DNA of 64,000 nucleotides from Paenibacillus sedimenti (GTDB lineage: Bacteria > Bacillota > Bacilli > Paenibacillales > NBRC-103111), in assembly GCF_014534655.1 (NCBI RefSeq), contig NZ_JACVVD010000007.1:248001-312000 (forward strand). Reading direction: 5' to 3'. The notes beneath the pieces were generated by a model. That model saw only the letters and a list, made by a program, of their open reading frames with translations, did no database searches and was not told where the DNA came from. A program made the position numbers and the translations under genes. Positions 50,903-59,093 of the stretch are shown here, in pieces; position 1 is the stretch's first letter; every line of letters starts with the position of its first letter.

Positions 50903-53509
50903 ATGAAATTTAGTCGCAGCAAATGGTTATCATTTGTATTTATTTTCATCTTAGCCACGCAAACCTTAGCTGCTGGCATTGCCTATGCAGCTGATGAAAT
51001 TTCCAAGCTGGTACTCAACAAGAACGAGATCATTCTGCAAGTCGGAGACACGGCTAATTTGACGGCAACGGCCATCTATGTTAGCGGCGCAACCGAAACC
51101 GCTACAGTCAAGGCGGATTGGTCCTCAGGGACGGCGGATATCGCCTCCGTTTATGCAGGCGTCGTTACAGCCAAAAAAGAAGGTAAAGCAGTCATCACTG
51201 CTACCTATATGGGTAAAACCGAAATCGTGAACGTAACCGTCACGAAAAAAGTGAAATCCTTAACGAAAGACAAGCAATCCTTGGATTTGCGTTTGGATGC
51301 CACTTACCAATTGAACATCAAAGCTTACTATGATGACGGCACATCCGAAGATGTCACAAGCAAAGCCGACTACACCATTGACGCAAGCTCCGTAGTATCC
51401 GTAACGAACGGTTTAGTAAGAGGACAAAGTCCGGGCAGCGCCAACGTCACCATTAAATATATGAACCAAAGCCTGACGCTTCCCGTCGATGTAGAAGTCG
51501 TACGACGTATCGATGCGAAGAAGTCTCAAGTTTCCCTCTTAACGAACGGTACGGAAAAAGTTGAACTCATCGCTACCTATCCGGACGGCACAACATCCGA
51601 CGTTTCGGAGAAAGCCGTATGGACGACAGATAAAGAAAAAGTAGCCGATGCGATTAAAGGCACCATCAAAGGCTACGGTGTCGGTAGGGCTACCTTAACA
51701 GCCAGCTACGGCACCAAATCAACGACGATTACGGTCGATGTCGATAATGCTCTCAAGCTCGATTTAAACACTCAGAACCTTTTACTTAAAAAAGATGCGA
51801 CAGGAACCCTTACGCTAACAGCGACTTATGCTGACGCATCAACCGAAGCTGAAAAGACCAAAGACGTTTCTGCTCTGGCTGAATGGACTTCAGAAGATAC
51901 GGACATCGTGGAAGTGTCGGGCGGTAAGCTGATCGCTCGCTCCATCGGCGAAACCGTCATTTCCGCGAAATACGGAGAGAAGACAGTTAAGGTCATTGTC
52001 GATGTCGAAGTCCCTCGCAGATTAGTTGTTGATGAAGATACACTTTCCTTGAAAACCGGAGACGAGCATGCACTCACTTTGCGTGCTACTTACGCAGACG
52101 GCACAACTGAGATTGTAACGGATCGTGCGGAATGGACTGTCGACAATGATTCTGTCGCTTATGTTACAAAAGGGACAGTGAAAACCTATAAAGCCGGAGG
52201 CGTCAATGTAACGGCGACCTACGGCGGTAAAACAACCACGACCAAAGTGGAAGTGGATATTCCAACCCTCATCAAGCCAAGCAAGAAAATCGTCAATTTA
52301 CAGATTGGCGGCTCCGATCAGTTGAAGCTAACAGCCATTTATAAAGACGGACGCGAAGAAGATGTCACAGGTAAGGCGGAGTGGACGACAAGCTCCAAGG
52401 AGATCGCCGAAGTGCGAAGCGGGGATATCACGGGAATAGACACAGGTACGGCCACAATTACGGCTAAATACGGAACACGTACTGCAGTCGTTCAAGTATC
52501 CGTTGGCGTTCTAAAAAGCTTAACGATCAGTCAAGAGAAGCTGGTTATGAAAAAAGGCGATGCCGTCACGTTGACAGCAACAGCCCTCTACACCGACGAG
52601 ACATCGAAAGACGCTACTTCGGATGTCATTTGGACAAGCAGCAACCCCAAAGCCGCTTCTGTCGATGCTGGCAAAGTGAAGGCGTTGGCTTCCGGCGAAG
52701 CCACTCTGACGGCACAATTGGATACGAAAACGGTCACCATTTCCGTTCAGGTGGATATGGCGAGCGATCTGACGGCGAATGTGTCGAGCCTTGTTTTTGA
52801 TTTGAACGAAACGAGATCCATCGTGTTGACGGCAACCGACTCCCTGGGCGCAACTCGCACAGTGACCAATGAGGCTGAATGGAAAACAAGCAGCAGTACG
52901 GTCGCAACAGTGGCCAAAGGGGTTGTTACCCCTGTAGCAAGAGGAAAAGCGACGATCATAGCTGCTTACGGCGGCAAAAGCGTCACGATTCCGGTTGAAG
53001 TCGGCGTCATTCAAGCTCTGGAAGCTGACACCACTTACATCTCAACCAAAAGCGGTTCACATGTTCAAGTGAAGCTGACAGCAACATTGTCAGACGGTAC
53101 GACTAAAGATGTCACGAGCTCAGCGACATGGAAAGTATCGTCCTACAAGTTAGGTACGGTCAGCGATGGACTTTTCACCGCGACAAGCTCCGGGAAAACC
53201 ACGTTAACCGCATCTTTTGGCGGTAAAACGGTTTCGATTCCTGTAGAAATCGACACGTTGAAATATTTAAAAACCGATGTTGTGAAAGTCGAGCTTCGCG
53301 AAGGTAAAAGTGCTGAAGTTGAAGCCTTGGCTACCTACACCGACGGATCGGAATTCGATGTGACGAAGCCCGCTCTATGGACATCGTCCAACATTCTGGT
53401 CGCAGACGTAAAAGATGGCATTATTAAAGCAACAGGCAAAGGGACGGCGAAGATCACCGTTTCGTATTCAAATATGAAAACGACGGTTGTTGTAACCGTA
53501 ACGAAGTAA
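50903..53509 (+). CDS. Surface/secreted protein of ten bacterial Ig-like (Big2) repeats
   Basis: An 868-residue protein: signal peptide (cleavage near AYAADE) and then ten repeats of about 83 residues. Each has a start such as LSLKTGDEHALTLRATYADG and a core such as AEWTSSD...V.GG.....GTA.ITA.YGGK. The repeats are diverged from one another, so duplication is not recent. There is no SLH, LPxTG or enzyme domain, so it may act as a surface spacer or adhesion layer. GGAGGTAATCAATC precedes the ATG, and a terminator follows. Confidence 0.88.
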   Translation: MKFSRSKWLSFVFIFILATQTLAAGIAYAADEISKLVLNKNEIILQVGDTANLTATAIYVSGATETATVKADWSSGTADIASVYAGVVTAKKEGKAVITATYMGKTEIVNVTVTKKVKSLTKDKQSLDLRLDATYQLNIKAYYDDGTSEDVTSKADYTIDASSVVSVTNGLVRGQSPGSANVTIKYMNQSLTLPVDVEVVRRIDAKKSQVSLLTNGTEKVELIATYPDGTTSDVSEKAVWTTDKEKVADAIKGTIKGYGVGRATLTASYGTKSTTITVDVDNALKLDLNTQNLLLKKDATGTLTLTATYADASTEAEKTKDVSALAEWTSEDTDIVEVSGGKLIARSIGETVISAKYGEKTVKVIVDVEVPRRLVVDEDTLSLKTGDEHALTLRATYADGTTEIVTDRAEWTVDNDSVAYVTKGTVKTYKAGGVNVTATYGGKTTTTKVEVDIPTLIKPSKKIVNLQIGGSDQLKLTAIYKDGREEDVTGKAEWTTSSKEIAEVRSGDITGIDTGTATITAKYGTRTAVVQVSVGVLKSLTISQEKLVMKKGDAVTLTATALYTDETSKDATSDVIWTSSNPKAASVDAGKVKALASGEATLTAQLDTKTVTISVQVDMASDLTANVSSLVFDLNETRSIVLTATDSLGATRTVTNEAEWKTSSSTVATVAKGVVTPVARGKATIIAAYGGKSVTIPVEVGVIQALEADTTYISTKSGSHVQVKLTATLSDGTTKDVTSSATWKVSSYKLGTVSDGLFTATSSGKTTLTASFGGKTVSIPVEIDTLKYLKTDVVKVELREGKSAEVEALATYTDGSEFDVTKPALWTSSNILVADVKDGIIKATGKGTAKITVSYSNMKTTVVVTVTK

Positions 53510-53520
53510 GCAGATACTTA

Positions 53521-53554
53521 AGCATCTCTGCCAAAGGGCGGGGATGCTTTTTTT
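53521..53554 (+). terminator. Terminator after the Ig-like repeat protein
   Basis: AGCATC and GATGCT close the hairpin, which is followed by TTTTTTT. Confidence 0.85.
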
Positions 53555-53650
53555 CATGAAACCAAAGATACATAACTTCCGTAACAATGGGAAAACTGTC
53601 CATACCTACGTCTTAGGCACTATCAGACACCGTGTTTGGAGGTATGACAC

Positions 53651-54028
53651 ATGTTTCCCCGTTTTGTGAAGCTTGCCTTGGTTTCTTTTTTGTCGATAAC
53701 AGCTCTCCTCGGAGCTCATCACTACCACTCACACTCTCAAGCGCAGCAGGTCATCTCGGAAACCGAGCGCTTGGACGCCGCTAAGCAAGGTTCCCCAACG
53801 TTCTTTGGTACAAACCCCTTCGGGTTGCCGGGAGCGGACCAGAGCGTTCGCGCGCTTTCAGATTCAGGCAGTCGGGCTGCTTCATATGGCTTGACACCGC
53901 CTACTTCTTACAAGGCTCTATCCGATCAGACAGTCGCGCAGCCAACTTCCAATCGTAATTATGTAGGACTGCTCGGCTTACTCGGGCTGCTTGGGTTCGT
54001 CAGCCGTTCGAGGAACGCACCCTCGTAG
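53651..54028 (+). CDS. WGxxGxxG-type small exported protein
   Basis: A 125-residue protein with a signal peptide or membrane anchor (LALVSFLSITALLGAHHYH). A polar Ser/Gln-rich middle precedes a C-terminal hydrophobic repeat NYVGLLGLLGLLGFVSRSRN like the anchor of WGxxGxxG proteins. GGAGGTATGACAC precedes the ATG and a terminator follows, so it is a single-gene unit. The function of this class is not established. Confidence 0.7.
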   Translation: MFPRFVKLALVSFLSITALLGAHHYHSHSQAQQVISETERLDAAKQGSPTFFGTNPFGLPGADQSVRALSDSGSRAASYGLTPPTSYKALSDQTVAQPTSNRNYVGLLGLLGLLGFVSRSRNAPS

Positions 54029-54055
54029 CTGCCCGCTCACCAACCAAATCGATCT

Positions 54056-54097
54056 AAAAAGGAGCTCTGTTCCGGTTTGCGGGACAGGCTCCTTTTT
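54056..54097 (+). terminator. Terminator before the pseudouridine operon
   Basis: AAAAAGGAGC pairs with GCTCCTTTTT, with inner CTGTTCC/GGGACAG pairing and a T run. Confidence 0.85.
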
Positions 54098-54134
54098 CAA
54101 ATCCACTCGACCTTGCAAACATTTGTTTGTTGTA

Positions 54135-54163
54135 TAGACAAAAGTTTAACATTACATTACACT
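54135..54163 (+). promoter_or_regulatory. Possible promoter of psuK-psuG
   Basis: TAGACA (54135-54140) and TACACT (54158-54163) are 17 bp apart, ending 32 bp before the ATG. Confidence 0.45.
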
Positions 54164-54195
54164 GATGGTAGACCAATCAGGGAAAGGAGCCGCTC

Positions 54196-55293
54196 ATGGA
54201 TCGGGAACAGCAAATCTTAGCGCTCATTCGCCAAAATCCGTTCATCTCCCAACATGAAATGGCAAGCAGCATCGGTATTTCCAGATCTGCCGTTGCCGGC
54301 TACATCACCACGCTGATGAAGAAAGGTATCATACGGGGACGCGCTTATGTTACAGCGGACGAAAGCACGGTGATGTGCATCGGCGGCGCGAACCTGGACA
54401 GCAAGGCAAACAGCAAGCAAGCCATACGTCTCGCGTCCTCGAACCCGGTTACCGTTACAGAGTCCTGCGGCGGGGTCGCACGCAATATTGCGGAAACGCT
54501 GGCGGGCCTATCCTGCCAAGCCGCTTTGCTCACCGTTGTAGGCGATGATAAATCAGGCCAGTGGGTACTTGAGGAAACGAAGAAGCGCGGCGTCGACGTC
54601 AGTCAGTCGATTGTGCTGCACGGCGAGAAGACCGGTACGTATACGGCTTTGCTCGATGCAACCGGAGAGATGTTTCTGGCTTTTGCCAATATGGAAATTT
54701 ATGATAAATGTTCACCCGCTTTGCTCTTCGAAAAGTGGTCGCATATCGCAGCCGCCAAGCTGGTCATCGCCGATACGAACCTGCCGGCCGAAACCTTGAA
54801 AGAACTGGTCAAACGCTGCGGCGAGGAAGGCATCCCACTGTTCATCGACCCTGTCTCCTCGGAAAAAACCAAAAAACTTCCGAAGCAGCTGCTGGGAGTG
54901 ACCGCAATATTTCCGAATTTGGAGGAAGCTTGCGAGCTCGCAGGCATCACCATCACGGCAGATCCGGACCTCGCGAAGCTGGCTGAGGCCATTCGGGAGC
55001 GCGGCGTGAAGCATGTATTCATTACGCTGGGCAGCAAGGGCGTCATGTACCATGGCGAGGAAGGCAGCCGGCTCTTTGCCCCTATTCCGACGAGTGTCGT
55101 GGAAGTAACGGGTGCGGGAGATGCGCTCGTTGCCGGCATCGCTTACGGCGTGCTGCACCATAAAACTTTTATGGAAGCCTGTTCGTACGGCATCGCCGCC
55201 GCTCACATTACGCTGCAAACAGCAGAATCAGTAGCCAGAGAGCTAAACGAAGAAAGACTCATTCATACGATATCCATGATAAAAGGAGACTAA
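54196..55293 (+). CDS. psuK: Pseudouridine kinase with N-terminal HTH
   Basis: A 365-residue PfkB-family kinase. Residues 1-58 form a winged HTH ([20 protein letters not shown]). The kinase then starts [20 protein letters not shown] and has [15 protein letters not shown] and the signature [16 protein letters not shown] with the catalytic Asp. Together with psuG, 2 bp downstream, it should phosphorylate pseudouridine to the 5'-phosphate for cleavage. The HTH is common in PsuK-type kinases and may give autoregulation. AAGGAG precedes the ATG. Without psuG one might call it a generic sugar kinase. Confidence 0.88.
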   Translation: MDREQQILALIRQNPFISQHEMASSIGISRSAVAGYITTLMKKGIIRGRAYVTADESTVMCIGGANLDSKANSKQAIRLASSNPVTVTESCGGVARNIAETLAGLSCQAALLTVVGDDKSGQWVLEETKKRGVDVSQSIVLHGEKTGTYTALLDATGEMFLAFANMEIYDKCSPALLFEKWSHIAAAKLVIADTNLPAETLKELVKRCGEEGIPLFIDPVSSEKTKKLPKQLLGVTAIFPNLEEACELAGITITADPDLAKLAEAIRERGVKHVFITLGSKGVMYHGEEGSRLFAPIPTSVVEVTGAGDALVAGIAYGVLHHKTFMEACSYGIAAAHITLQTAESVARELNEERLIHTISMIKGD

Positions 55294-55295
55294 TC

Positions 55296-56207
55296 ATGAA
55301 CAACAACTACTTGACGTTTACGGATGAAGTGAAAGAAGCGCTAGCTAGCAATAAGCCTGTCGTTGCTTTGGAAACGACAATTATATCCCACGGGATGCCT
55401 TATCCGCAGAACATCGAAATGGCCAAAAAAGTCGAGCAAATCATCCGCGATAACGGTGCCGTTCCGGCGACAATCGGGATCATGGACGGCAAGATCAAGA
55501 TCGGCTTGAACGAACGGGAGCTTGAAGCTTTCGCCACGAACCCGAACGTGGAGAAAGTCAGCCGCCGCGACTTCCCTTACATACTGTCGTCCGGCAAAAT
55601 CGGCGCGACGACAGTAGCCGCGACGATGATCGGCGCAGCGCTGGCGGGCATCGAAGTATTCGCCACCGGCGGTATCGGCGGCGTGCACCGCGAAGGCGAA
55701 GTGACGATGGACGTCTCCGCCGACTTGACCGAGCTCGCACAGACGAACGTCGCTGTCGTCTGCGCCGGCGCGAAGTCCATTCTGGACATCGGCCGTACGC
55801 TCGAATTCTTGGAAACTCACGGTGTGCCTGTTGTCGGCTACAAAACGAGTGAGTTCCCCTCCTTCTACGCCCGCGAAAGTGGCTTTGGCGTAGATTTCCG
55901 CCTTGATGAGCCATCCGAAGTGGCCGGCATGCTGCGGACCAAATGGGAACTGGGCCTGAAAGGCGGCGCCATCATCGCCAACCCGGTTCCAGCCGAGTCC
56001 GCTATGGACCACATGGAAATCGAAGGCGTCATTCAGCAAGCGCTGACCGAAGCCAAAGATCAAAACATTACCGGCAAAAAGGTAACGCCATTCCTGCTCG
56101 CACGAATCAAGCAGCTGACTGAAGGCCGCAGCTTGGAAACGAACATTGCGCTTGTATACAACAACGCGCAAGTCGCAGCGCAAATCGCCGTCTCGCTGAA
56201 AAAGTAA
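55296..56207 (+). CDS. psuG: Pseudouridine-5'-phosphate glycosidase
   Basis: A 303-residue enzyme of the usual family length, splitting pseudouridine 5'-phosphate into uracil and ribose 5-phosphate. Diagnostic segments are [65 protein letters not shown] and [24 protein letters not shown] lies at the end of psuK, and the start follows its stop by 2 bp, so the genes are coupled. A strong terminator follows. Confidence 0.95.
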   Translation: MNNNYLTFTDEVKEALASNKPVVALETTIISHGMPYPQNIEMAKKVEQIIRDNGAVPATIGIMDGKIKIGLNERELEAFATNPNVEKVSRRDFPYILSSGKIGATTVAATMIGAALAGIEVFATGGIGGVHREGEVTMDVSADLTELAQTNVAVVCAGAKSILDIGRTLEFLETHGVPVVGYKTSEFPSFYARESGFGVDFRLDEPSEVAGMLRTKWELGLKGGAIIANPVPAESAMDHMEIEGVIQQALTEAKDQNITGKKVTPFLLARIKQLTEGRSLETNIALVYNNAQVAAQIAVSLKK

Positions 56208-56212
56208 ACAAT

Positions 56213-56264
56213 AAAGGAGCTGTCCCGCAGGTCTTATCACAAGACCTTACGGGGCAGCTCCTTT
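56213..56264. terminator. Bidirectional terminator between psuG and the nitroreductase gene
   Basis: AAAGGAGCTG-CCCG pairs with CGGGGCAGCTCCTTT, with an inner AGGTCTTATCACAAGACCT hairpin. Convergent genes end on both sides. Confidence 0.85.
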
Positions 56265-56274
56265 GCTGTTTTAT

Positions 56275-56853
56275 CTACTCACTTACCCATACTGTTTTTT
56301 GCTCGAACGGTACCCGCTCCGCTTTTGGCGGCGCCGGCATATCCGGGTAGCCGATATAGATGAATCCGACCATCTCTTCTTTCCCTTGGAGGTTGAACGT
56401 CTCCCGCATCTTCGGTTGGTAGGTCGGAGCGCCGGAGCGCCAAATTGCGCCTAATCCTAGAGAATGAGCGGTCAAGAGCATATTCTGAACAGCTGCATGC
56501 ACCGCCGCGTACTCTTCAATTTCAGGCACAACCGGGTGCTGATCAGATGGCGATACGGCCACCGCGATGACAACCGGCGCGCGGAACGCCTTTTTCTCCT
56601 GAGCGCTTCTTCTTTGCGTCAGCTCTTCTTCTGAGATCTCTCCCGCCTCGGCGGCTGCGACTTCAGCATAGCCGCGCCCCAACAGCTTGCGGCCGTCTCC
56701 GGTCATGACCCAGAAACGCCACGGCTCCGTATTGCAGTGATTTGGTGCCCATATGCCGGCTTCCAGGATCTCCTCGATTAATGCTTTATCCACAGGATCC
56801 GATTTGACTTTCCCAATGCTGCGCCGATGTCGAATCGCCTCTTTTATATCCAT
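56275..56853 (-). CDS. Nitroreductase-family flavoprotein
   Basis: A 192-residue FMN-dependent oxidoreductase. It begins MDIKEAIRHRRSIGKVKSDP, with the FMN-binding RHRRS, followed by ILEAGIWAPNHCNTEPWRFW and later VQNMLLTAHSLGLGAIWRSG. These are the standard nitroreductase motifs. The substrate may be nitroaromatics, quinones or an unknown metabolite. AAAGGAG precedes the ATG. Single gene facing the psu operon. Confidence 0.9.
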   Translation of the reverse strand: MDIKEAIRHRRSIGKVKSDPVDKALIEEILEAGIWAPNHCNTEPWRFWVMTGDGRKLLGRGYAEVAAAEAGEISEEELTQRRSAQEKKAFRAPVVIAVAVSPSDQHPVVPEIEEYAAVHAAVQNMLLTAHSLGLGAIWRSGAPTYQPKMRETFNLQGKEEMVGFIYIGYPDMPAPPKAERVPFEQKTVWVSE

Positions 56854-56964
56854 GAATCTGCCACTCCTTTTTCAACATGAACAAAATTCAATGATCTAGT
56901 TCTATTGTGCACGAGGAGCCTTCGTTTCGCAACAAACATACATCACGATTCTGGCCAGTTAAAC

Positions 56965-57008
56965 AAAAAAGGATTCCAACGAACCTTTTCGTTCGTAGAA
57001 TCCTTTTT
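56965..57008 (-). terminator. Terminator of the CDGSH-type microprotein gene
   Basis: AAAAAGGATTC-TACGAAC pairs with GTTCG-TTGGAATCCTTTTT around a GAAAAG loop. It follows the microprotein stop (57026) by about 18 bp on the reverse strand. Confidence 0.9.
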
Positions 57009-57025
57009 CATATACAAATATGATC

Positions 57026-57103
57026 TTACTTATCTTTTTTTGCGTGTGAACCGTCGCAGTTTCCTTCAGCGTTTTGAGTGTTGCCACATGCGCATTTACC
57101 CAT
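57026..57103 (-). CDS. 25-residue CDGSH-type microprotein
   Basis: The reverse strand encodes MGKCACGNTQNAEGNCDGSH followed by AKKDK and a stop. Cys4, Cys6 and Cys16 with His20 give CxC...CDGSH, the ligand set of CDGSH iron-sulfur proteins, which hold a 2Fe-2S cluster through three Cys and one His. Here the gap is one residue longer than the usual spacing, and the rest of the domain is missing. The gene has its own sigma-A promoter, AGGAGG 8 bp before the ATG and a strong terminator, so it is a real unit despite its size. Duplicated Fur-like boxes lie upstream. Cluster binding or metal sensing is inferred only. Confidence 0.8.
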   Translation of the reverse strand: MGKCACGNTQNAEGNCDGSHAKKDK

Positions 57104-57141
57104 AGTGTCAGCCTCCTTTACTTGTTGTTGTTGTTGAGTTT

Positions 57142-57170
57142 ATTATAGTCGTTTTACTTACATTTGTAAA
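57142..57170 (-). promoter_or_regulatory. Promoter of the CDGSH-type microprotein
   Basis: On the reverse strand TTTACA (57170-57165) and TATAAT (57147-57142) are 17 bp apart. Transcription should start about 30 bp before the ATG. Confidence 0.75.
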
Positions 57171-57184
57171 GTGATTAATTTTAT

Positions 57185-57256
57185 GTTAGTAAATGAGTAT
57201 AATAATCATTCTCACTATTCGTTAGTAAATGAGGCTAATTATCATTCTCATTAATT
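57185..57256. promoter_or_regulatory. Two 36-bp direct repeats, each with a Fur-like box
   Basis: GTTAGTAAATGAG starts each unit at 57185 and 57221. The units continue TATAATAATCATTCTCA and GCTAATTATCATTCTCA. Each contains a Fur-like core on the reverse strand (GAGAATGATTATTATACTC at 57213-57195; TGAGAATGATAATTAGCC at 57249-57232). They lie upstream of the microprotein promoter and about 165 bp before the SLH gene on the other strand. Confidence 0.65.
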
Positions 57257-57418
57257 GATTCGTCTATCCAGTCCTAAAACTGGCACTCTCGCTGCGAGAA
57301 TGTCGACAATTTGACAATGACGCACCCTATCGTGCAATGTATAGTTATAGCTACAGAACGACGCACGCTGAAAGCTAGTTAAATTATGATTCTATCATTT
57401 TATTTTCCAGGAGGTATT

Positions 57419-59041
57419 ATGAAGCCTAAAAAACTTACGACGCTCGCCATCGCCGCTGTCACCTTCTCTATGTTGTCTGCGGCCGCACTGGCAAATCCCG
57501 CTAATGCAGCCACCGCTTCTACGACCTCTGCGAACTTTACAGATTTGACCGGTATCGATGCGACGTTGAAAGCCAAGATTGATGCGATGGTTGCGGCCGG
57601 TGTTTTTGAAGGTGTTTCCGAAAATACATTCGGTATTGCACAAAACATGACAAGAGCACAATTCGCCAAAGTGGCGACTTTGATCTATGGCATCACGGTT
57701 GACACCAATGTCAAGGTTTCCAGCTTTTCTGATGTTCGTACCGATGATCCGGCGAATAGCTGGGCGATTCCTTATATTGAAGCCGCTAAAAAAGCCGGCC
57801 TGATCGACGGAGTCACGGACACGACGTTCTTGCCGGGCGATTCCGTAACAACGGGTCAGCTCGACACTGTACTTCTAAAGGGATTAGGCAAAGAAGTGAG
57901 CACTACGGGTACGCCTTGGTATGCCGATGCAGTGAAACAGGCTAAGATGCTCGGTATACATGCAAACGGCAAAACTGGCGATCAACCGGCCAACCGGGCC
58001 GATCTCGTCCAAAGTTCATACACTGCCCAGGACGTATTCCAAAAGCAAAATTTGATTTCGGTAACTAGCGTGAAAGCTGCGTCCGATAATCAGAAGGTTG
58101 AAGTCACTTTGAACAAACAAGTAGATATCAATAAGGCAACTTTGACTTTGAATAAAGGCACAGCAGTCATCAATACAACTACCGTATGGTCCACCGATCG
58201 TAAATCCGCTACGTTAACCGTAACAGGCAGCGCTCTTACTGCGGGTGATTATAATGTAACTCTAGGCGGTTTGGATGCATCTACGATTCAAACGGCATCA
58301 GGTACATTTACGGTTTCCGCCCCATCTGCATCTACGGGCAATATTTCGATTGTTGGCAGCTATACGCTGGCCAATGTACTCGATAGCGGGTTGACTAGCG
58401 CGGCAACAGGTCTAAATCAACTAGCAACGAAAGCAGTCGCTGAAGATCCTGCACAAAGCAAGCTGGCAAAAGAAATTGAGTTGAAAGTAACGTCAGGCGG
58501 CGAGACTGTAGCGGTTCCCGGGATTGTACAATCCGCTCATTCTTCAGACCCTGGCATTGCCAAAGTCGCTGTCTCCACCGATCACCGTGCCTACGTTATT
58601 GGCAACAAAGCAGGAACGGCTGATATCAGTCTGATCGTCCGGGTCGGCAATGGCGATGCAAAGCAACTGCACGTGACAGTCACTGTGAAAAGCGACCATG
58701 TTGCTGCAAAAGAAATTAAAGCAGGCAATACGTCGATTGAGCAAACCGTAACGGGTGGCGTTTATTCCTTTAACGCTTATGAAAGAATGGATCTGAGCAT
58801 CACGGATAACTACGGCATCACTTATAAGAAAAACGAGATCCGATCCTACAACTTCGCACTCGGCATGCTTTTCATTACGAATGAAGTCAAAGGCGATCCG
58901 AGCAAAGGTGCCACAGGCACTGTAAGTGTTGATCCCGACGGTACCGTACATGTAACAGGTAACGTAACATCTTTTGAATTAACAGGCGTATTGCCGACTG
59001 GCAATAAAGTAACGAGCTATGTGACGTTGAACCAAACCTAA
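57419..59041 (+). CDS. S-layer-type surface protein with SLH domains
   Basis: A 540-residue exported protein with signal peptide (ALANPANA). Two clear SLH domains (MVAAGVFEGVSENTFGIAQN / MTRAQFAKVATLIYG and FSDVRTDDPANSWAIPYIEA / AGLIDGVTDTTFLPGDSVTT) and a partial third (TPWYADAVKQAKMLGIHANG) occupy residues 35-200. An SbsA-like Ig domain (VTSVKAASDNQKVEVTLNKQ) and a C-terminal Ig-like part follow. It should attach to wall polymer. CAGGAGGTATT precedes the ATG at 57419. It is divergent from the microprotein and has its own terminator. Confidence 0.88.
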   Translation: MKPKKLTTLAIAAVTFSMLSAAALANPANAATASTTSANFTDLTGIDATLKAKIDAMVAAGVFEGVSENTFGIAQNMTRAQFAKVATLIYGITVDTNVKVSSFSDVRTDDPANSWAIPYIEAAKKAGLIDGVTDTTFLPGDSVTTGQLDTVLLKGLGKEVSTTGTPWYADAVKQAKMLGIHANGKTGDQPANRADLVQSSYTAQDVFQKQNLISVTSVKAASDNQKVEVTLNKQVDINKATLTLNKGTAVINTTTVWSTDRKSATLTVTGSALTAGDYNVTLGGLDASTIQTASGTFTVSAPSASTGNISIVGSYTLANVLDSGLTSAATGLNQLATKAVAEDPAQSKLAKEIELKVTSGGETVAVPGIVQSAHSSDPGIAKVAVSTDHRAYVIGNKAGTADISLIVRVGNGDAKQLHVTVTVKSDHVAAKEIKAGNTSIEQTVTGGVYSFNAYERMDLSITDNYGITYKKNEIRSYNFALGMLFITNEVKGDPSKGATGTVSVDPDGTVHVTGNVTSFELTGVLPTGNKVTSYVTLNQT

Positions 59042-59045
59042 TATT

Positions 59046-59087
59046 AAAAGACCGCCAGGGAATTAATTCTCCCTGACGGTCTTTTTC
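59046..59087. terminator. Bidirectional terminator between SLH gene and the fru operon end
   Basis: AAAAGACCGCCAGGGA pairs with TCCCTGACGGTCTTTT around AATTAATTC, with T runs on both sides. Convergent genes end at 59041 and 59094. Confidence 0.9.
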
Positions 59088-59093
59088 ATCTTA

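Noticed and set aside
55341-56240. 299-codon open frame antisense to psuG
   Set aside because: A shadow frame; psuG matches its family end to end.
57185-57256. Fur-like repeats as operators of the SLH gene at 57419
   Set aside because: They are about 165 bp upstream with no promoter between that fits; the microprotein promoter is much closer. Dual control is still possible.
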